In this document: positions 60,039 through 64,000 of the stretch, piece after piece
Layout of the letters: each line of letters begins with the position of its first letter
Numbering within the stretch: the stretch's first letter is position 1
Assembly: GCF_000015265.1 (NCBI RefSeq)
Contig: NC_008699.1
Location: 62,001-126,000, forward strand
DNA length: 64,000 nt
Direction: 5' to 3'
DNA from: Nocardioides sp. JS614
GTDB lineage: Bacteria > Actinomycetota > Actinomycetes > Propionibacteriales > Nocardioidaceae
Position numbers and translations under genes: made by a program
The notes under the pieces: generated by a model
What the model was told of the DNA's origin: nothing
The model's input: only the letters and a program-made list of their open reading frames with translations
Database searches by the model: none

Positions 60039-62267
60039 GTGGACCGTCCGACCCTGCGCCGGCTGTTCCCGCGCCGGGTCGCGATCGTGTGCGCGGCGGT
60101 CCTGGTCGTCCAGGGAGTCGGGCTCGCGCTGCTGGTCCGCGACGTCCGCGAGCCACGCCCGCACCAGGTGCCGGTCGCCGTCGTCGGACCGGCCGTCGTC
60201 GCCCAGGGCCTGGCGGAGCAGGTCAACGCGCTCGAGGGCCGGCCGCTCGACGTCACCGCGAGCGCGGATCGGGAAGCGGCCGTCGACGACGTACGGCACG
60301 GCCTCACCGTCGGCGCCGCGCTCATCGATCTCACGGGCACCCAGGACCAGGTGGTCCTCGACGGCTCGACCGACGAACGGCTCGCCCGGGCCGTGGTGGA
60401 GCAGGCCCGGGCGATCGAGCGCTCGCACGGCCGCACGCTGTCGGTCCGCCGCGTCTCGATGTCCGACGTCGACGACGACGTCGTCCGCGGCCTGGCGGTC
60501 GGCTTCGGCGCGGTGGGCTTCGTGGTGGCGCTGGCGCTCTCGCTGCGCTTCGGGCCGACCGCGCGCACCCTCCGGCTGGGAACCCGGCGGGTGCTGGTGG
60601 TCGCGGCGATCTCCCTGGTGAGCGGGTACGCCGCCACGCTGCTGCCCGGCGTGAGCACCCTCGACACCGGTGCCCAGCTGCGCCTCGCGGGAGTCCTGGC
60701 CCTGACCGCGGCGGTCGCCGGGACGGTCACGCTCGCCCTGGAGGGCGTGGCCGGGTTCGGCGGCCTGGGCCTGAGCGCGGTCTTCTACCTGGTGGTGGCG
60801 ACGCCGCAGCTGCTCGGCACCGACCCGCACCTGCTCCCGGCGCCGTGGCCGGTGCTCTCGCAGTGGCTCCCGCCGGGGGCGAGCGTCGAGGCGCTCGGCG
60901 CGATCGCGCTGTACGGCGGCACCGGCATCCGGCTGCCCCTGCTGGTGCTCGCCGTGTGGCTGCTGGCCGCCGTCCTCGCGCTGCAGGTCTCGCGCCGGGA
61001 GCGGGTCCGCGAGCAGACCGCGCCCGACGCCGGCCTGGACGAGCCGCTGCTGCTGCACCCGCCGCTGACGCCGGTGGTGCGGCACGGCCGGCTGGTGCGC
61101 TGGCGCTGGCGGGTCGGGGTCGTGGTGCTGCCGGCCGCCGGGGCGGCGTTCGTCCTGGTGTCGTTCGTCCCGCGTGACGCCGTCGCGGACGTCGCGCCGG
61201 TCGCCAGCCGCGCCAGCGAGACCGAGTGCGTCTCGACCGGCACGGTCCGCAGCGTGGCGGACCTCAACCGGATGGTGCGCACGGTGCGCGGCGGCCCGGA
61301 GTTCCAGGGCGGTGACGTCGGTGCCGACACCGAGCTGCAGGACGGCCGGCGGGTGATGGTCTTCGGCGACACGCTGCGCAGCCCGTCCTTCGCCGGCCAA
61401 CGCTTCGTGCGCAACTCGATGCTGCTCATCGGCGGCGAGTGCATCCAGGCCGTCGTGCCCGAGGACCACGGGGCGCTGATCCCGGACCGGCCGAGCGCGC
61501 AGTCCGCCGGCCGGGTCGGCTACTGGCCGATGTCCGCGGTGACGATCACCCATCCGGGCTACGACCTGGTCGTGGTGACCGCGCAGCGGGTGCGGAGCAC
61601 CGGCATCGACGACGCGTTCGGCTTCGAGAGCCTCGGGCCCGCGGTCGCGGTCTTCGTGGTCCCCCGGGGCGAGACCCCGCAGCTGGTCGCGGTACGCGAC
61701 GTCGGGCCGGACGCCGCCGATGTCACCCGCCCGGAGTGGGGCGCGGCGGCTGTGGTCGAGGGCGAATGGCTCTACCTCTACGGCACCGCGAACCCGGACC
61801 AGCCCTACGTCTTCGGCTTCTCGCTGCGGGTCGCGCGGGTGCACCCGGACGACGTGCTGCGGCCCGCTGCCTGGGAGTACTGGTCGGGCACCGACTGGGT
61901 CGCAGACCCGGCGCAGAGCCGGGAGCTGATCCCGGCCGCGGGCGGGACGTCGCAGACGCTCTCGGTGTTCCGCGACGGTGGGCAGTGGCACGCGCTGAGC
62001 AAGCGCAACGAGTTCCTCGGCAGCGACGTGGTCGTGTGGACCGCGCCGGACCCGTGGGGCCCGTTCGACGGCGGGCGCACCGTCGCCCCGCTGCCCTCGG
62101 ACGCCGCCCAGGGGCGGCTGCGGTACCTGCCGCTCGCGCACCCGGGGCTGCTGCCCGAGCCCGGCACCGTCGTGGTCTCGTTCAGCCGCAACCGCACCGA
62201 CGTCGACGAGGTGGTCGCGGACCCGACCCGCTACCGGCCGGGCTTCCTCAGGGTGGACCTGCCGTAG
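60039..62267 (+). CDS. Multi-spanning membrane protein with a DUF4185-like C-terminal ectodomain
   Basis: A 742-residue protein. Residues about 12-32 form a first membrane helix, 33-140 a soluble segment like the YhgE/Pip extracellular region (VAVVGPAVVAQGLAEQVNAL), 145-330 several hydrophobic helices and about 365-390 a last one. From about residue 400 a beta-propeller-like domain with the DUF4185 pattern follows (MVFGDTLRSPSFAGQRFVRN, WGAAAVVEGEWLYLYGTANP, GPFDGGRTVAPLPS, LPLAHPGLLPEPGTVVVSFS). It probably binds or cleaves a surface carbohydrate. The GTG start at 60039 is the best candidate. Confidence 0.75.
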   Translation: MDRPTLRRLFPRRVAIVCAAVLVVQGVGLALLVRDVREPRPHQVPVAVVGPAVVAQGLAEQVNALEGRPLDVTASADREAAVDDVRHGLTVGAALIDLTGTQDQVVLDGSTDERLARAVVEQARAIERSHGRTLSVRRVSMSDVDDDVVRGLAVGFGAVGFVVALALSLRFGPTARTLRLGTRRVLVVAAISLVSGYAATLLPGVSTLDTGAQLRLAGVLALTAAVAGTVTLALEGVAGFGGLGLSAVFYLVVATPQLLGTDPHLLPAPWPVLSQWLPPGASVEALGAIALYGGTGIRLPLLVLAVWLLAAVLALQVSRRERVREQTAPDAGLDEPLLLHPPLTPVVRHGRLVRWRWRVGVVVLPAAGAAFVLVSFVPRDAVADVAPVASRASETECVSTGTVRSVADLNRMVRTVRGGPEFQGGDVGADTELQDGRRVMVFGDTLRSPSFAGQRFVRNSMLLIGGECIQAVVPEDHGALIPDRPSAQSAGRVGYWPMSAVTITHPGYDLVVVTAQRVRSTGIDDAFGFESLGPAVAVFVVPRGETPQLVAVRDVGPDAADVTRPEWGAAAVVEGEWLYLYGTANPDQPYVFGFSLRVARVHPDDVLRPAAWEYWSGTDWVADPAQSRELIPAAGGTSQTLSVFRDGGQWHALSKRNEFLGSDVVVWTAPDPWGPFDGGRTVAPLPSDAAQGRLRYLPLAHPGLLPEPGTVVVSFSRNRTDVDEVVADPTRYRPGFLRVDLP

Positions 62268-62299
62268 CCGGCCATACTGTCCGGCATGGGTGATCCGAG

Positions 62300-62935
62300 G
62301 TGAGCAGCGGACGGCGCCGGTCGGCCTTCGTGCTCCTGCTGCTGGCCGTGCTGGTCAACCTGCCCTTCGTGCACAGCACCTGGACCGACGCGAAGGTCGA
62401 GCGGTCGGGCGCGGACGTCACTGCGACCGTCGTGGACCACCGCGAACCCGACTGGCTGTCGTTCCGGTTCCCCGCCGAGATCGACCCCGACCAGCGCACC
62501 TGGTCGGTCGAGGTCGAGGAGCCGACGTACGACGAGGCCGTCGGCACCGGCCGGCTCGAGGTCCGGGTGCTCGAGGACGACCCGTCGGCGTACCGCGTCG
62601 ACGGCGCCCTCGAGAGCCGGGTGCCGCTGGTGGCGACCGTGGTCGCCGACGTGGTGCTGCTCCTGCTCGCGCTGCTGATGTGGAGGTTCGGTGGGCGGTT
62701 GCGCAGCAGCCTGCGCGCGGTCGCGCTGGGCGATGTCGAGCGGTGCCCGCCCGAGACGCTCCTTGAGCGGCTGCAGGCCGAGGACTACCTGGTGCGCGGC
62801 GAGGTGCTCGAGGTCGGACCGGACCGGGTGGTGCTCGATCTCGGCAACCGGACCATCGAGGTGCTGCTCGACGGGCACCACAACGCGGTCGGCCACCAGC
62901 AGGCGGCCCAGGTCAAGGCCCGGATGATCGGCTGA
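62300..62935 (+). CDS. Membrane protein of unknown function
   Basis: A 211-residue protein with a membrane helix at about residues 9-25 (AFVLLLLAVLVNLPFV), an extracytoplasmic segment of about 80 residues, a second helix at about 107-127 (VATVVADVVLLLLALLMWRF) and a cytoplasmic tail (LRAVALGDVERCPPETLLER...). No family is recognised. A GTG start at 62300 lies 32 bp after the preceding gene, so the two may be co-transcribed. Confidence 0.7.
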   Translation: MSSGRRRSAFVLLLLAVLVNLPFVHSTWTDAKVERSGADVTATVVDHREPDWLSFRFPAEIDPDQRTWSVEVEEPTYDEAVGTGRLEVRVLEDDPSAYRVDGALESRVPLVATVVADVVLLLLALLMWRFGGRLRSSLRAVALGDVERCPPETLLERLQAEDYLVRGEVLEVGPDRVVLDLGNRTIEVLLDGHHNAVGHQQAAQVKARMIG

Positions 62936-62962
62936 GGGGCCGGCGCTCAGGAAGCCCGGAGC

Positions 62963-63199
62963 TCAGGAGGCCCGGAGCTCGACGGTCGGCCGCGTCACGG
63001 TGGCCCGTGCACCGACGGGGACGGCCACCGGAACGGCGACCGGCCCAGTGACCGGCCCAGTGGCCTGCCCAGTCACCGGGGCGGCCTCGGCAGGCTCGGG
63101 GCGACGGGCGATGCCGGACACGAGGATCGCGACCATCAGGGTGGGCACCAGCAGCACGAAGGCCATCAGGCCTGCCATCAGCAGCGCGGTGATCGTCAT
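62963..63199 (-). CDS. Small single-span membrane protein with a Pro-Val-Thr-Gly tail
   Basis: A 78-residue protein, MTITALLMAGLMAFVLLVPT then LMVAILVSGIARRPEPAEAA. One membrane helix (residues 4-30) is followed by a repetitive tail, PVTGQATGPVTGPVAVPVAV, encoded by tandem CCGGCCCAGTGA-like units. GGAGGA lies 4-5 bases upstream of the ATG at 63199, strong support for translation. Unknown function. Confidence 0.7.
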   Translation of the reverse strand: MTITALLMAGLMAFVLLVPTLMVAILVSGIARRPEPAEAAPVTGQATGPVTGPVAVPVAVPVGARATVTRPTVELRAS

Positions 63200-63347
63200 G
63201 GGTCCTCCGGTGGGTGCGGTCTGCGGGTCTCGTTTCCCGCGGCGCCCCTGCCGAAACCTCGGCGGGGGTGTGGCCTGGACGACATCGCGCCGCCGGAGCG
63301 GCGTCCGGGAGCACATCCGCGGCTGAGGATCTGGGTAGTGGCCACCC

Positions 63348-63824
63348 ATGACCTCGTTCTCCGCAGACACGCGTGCCGAGGCGGTCGTGGACGCACCGCG
63401 CGACCGGATCTGGTCGGCCCTCACCGATCCCCGCCTGGTCGCCGAGCTGACGCCGTTCGTCCGGGCCATCCACGAGGACGGCGCCCATTGGCGCTGGGAG
63501 CTGACCGCCCTGAAGGTGCTCGGCGTCGGCGTCGCCCCCGCGTTCACCGAGCAGATGACGTACGACGAGCCGGAGCGGATCGAGTTCCGCCACGACCCGC
63601 CTGCGGGCACGACCGAGCGGTCGTCGGTCGAGGGGTGGTACGACCTGGCGGAGCACCCGGCCGGCACGCGGCTGACCACCGCGCTCGAGATCACACTGGA
63701 CCTGCCGCTGCCCAGGATCTCCGGGCCGGCGGTGCGGGCCGCGATGAGCCGGGTCATCGACCAGATGGGTGACCGGTTCGCCCAGAACCTGCTCGCCCAC
63801 CTGGGCGCCCGGCAGGTGGCCTGA
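63348..63824 (+). CDS. SRPBCC-family protein (polyketide cyclase/START-like)
   Basis: A 158-residue helix-grip protein: FSADTRAEAVVDAPRDRIWS then ALTDPRLVAELTPFVRAI, ending in AAMSRVIDQMGDRFAQNLLA. The family binds lipids or other hydrophobic ligands in a deep pocket. Specific ligand unknown. ATG at 63348. Confidence 0.85.
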   Translation: MTSFSADTRAEAVVDAPRDRIWSALTDPRLVAELTPFVRAIHEDGAHWRWELTALKVLGVGVAPAFTEQMTYDEPERIEFRHDPPAGTTERSSVEGWYDLAEHPAGTRLTTALEITLDLPLPRISGPAVRAAMSRVIDQMGDRFAQNLLAHLGARQVA

Positions 63825-63869
63825 GCCGGCCAGGCCGCGGCGTACGCCTGCGGACTTGTCGGGCAATCC

Positions 63870-63932
63870 CTGCACTCCTGGGCCGAAGTTTCGGCCGAAC
63901 AGTGCAGGTTTCCCCGGGTACCCGGGGAAACC
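63870..63932. repeat. Nested inverted repeats near the right edge
   Basis: Three elements in 63 bp: CTGCACT (63870-63876) and AGTGCAG (63901-63907) enclose a hairpin GGCCGAA-GT-TTCGGCC (63881-63896). A 26-bp perfect palindrome follows, with half GGTTTCCCCGGGT at 63907-63919. It may be a terminator pair for the SRPBCC gene, or a dispersed repeat. No gene was seen from 63825 to the edge. Confidence 0.55.
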
Positions 63933-64000
63933 GCCGCTCGACCCCGGCCCGAGCCGCCGGACCCCGGGGCGGACCCCTGATGGCCGCGGCTGCACCCGGC

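Noticed and set aside
1..64000. CRISPR array, riboswitch or antiphage defence system
   Set aside because: No regularly spaced short repeats, no Cas, restriction or toxin-antitoxin proteins and no recognisable riboswitch core were seen.

Overview
This is a high-GC window from an actinobacterium, most likely a Nocardioides-like soil organism. GC-rich codon use, frequent GTG starts, 4-bp GTGA/ATGA overlaps, leaderless-looking promoters, PucR-type regulators and lipoprotein solute-binding proteins all fit. No rRNA gene, intact tRNA gene or CRISPR array was found.

1-15.75 kb: an inulin/fructan locus. A GH32 beta-fructosidase and a GH172 (DUF2961) protein run leftward. A LacI-type repressor, a binding-protein-dependent ABC sugar importer (three genes) and a PfkB kinase run rightward. 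Beyond a block of insertion sequences lies a leftward GH91 inulin fructotransferase, preceded by a short out-of-phase ORF that carries a twin-arginine signal peptide. An identical 15-bp operator-like sequence (core AAACGTTT) sits just downstream of the predicted -10 box at all three outward promoters (GH172, transporter, GH91). Together the genes would cut inulin to difructose dianhydride, import it, reopen and hydrolyse it to fructose and phosphorylate the fructose.

9.3-14.2 kb: mobile-element debris. An IS3-family copy (ends and ACT target duplication visible) is split by an intact IS30-family element (28-bp inverted repeats, CAG duplication). Next to it is a multiply frameshifted IS1634-type transposase between two copies of a 43-bp IS3-type fragment. 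From 15.8 to 19.3 kb there is a decayed SnoaL-like gene, a LysE exporter with a divergent Lrp/AsnC regulator, and two copies (A, B) of a noncoding repeat. A third copy (C) lies at 55.74-55.95 kb. Each copy carries a 19-bp palindrome, a tRNA-3'-end-like segment and a terminator hairpin, so they may be attachment-site remnants that bound modules.

19.4-55.35 kb, between repeats B and C: a catabolic island for proline-, hydroxyproline-, oxoproline- and hydantoin-like compounds. Block 1 (19.4-36.3 kb): ornithine-cyclodeaminase-like protein, XRE-cupin regulator, SnoaL protein, ribose-type ABC importer, SDR, hydantoinase A and B, an M19 dipeptidase-like protein lacking metal ligands, a three-subunit FAD/[2Fe-2S] amine dehydrogenase, a DHDPS-family deaminase and a ketoglutarate-semialdehyde-type dehydrogenase. 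The last five genes match the lower D-hydroxyproline pathway to 2-oxoglutarate. Block 2 (36.4-40.2 kb): PucR regulator, proline dehydrogenase and P5C dehydrogenase. Block 3 (40.2-54.5 kb): truncated metallo-hydrolase, frameshifted pxpB, pxpC, DUF1445 protein, Asp/Glu/hydantoin racemase, a HyuA without HyuB, two DUF917 proteins, a second PucR regulator, a second ribose-type ABC importer and a canonical M19 dipeptidase. The island ends in a truncated PEP-utilising enzyme next to repeat C.

56-64 kb looks like ordinary chromosome: lipoate-ligase-like protein, M15 lipoprotein peptidase, aldo/keto reductase, zinc alcohol dehydrogenase, a large membrane protein with a DUF4185-like ectodomain, two small membrane proteins and an SRPBCC protein.
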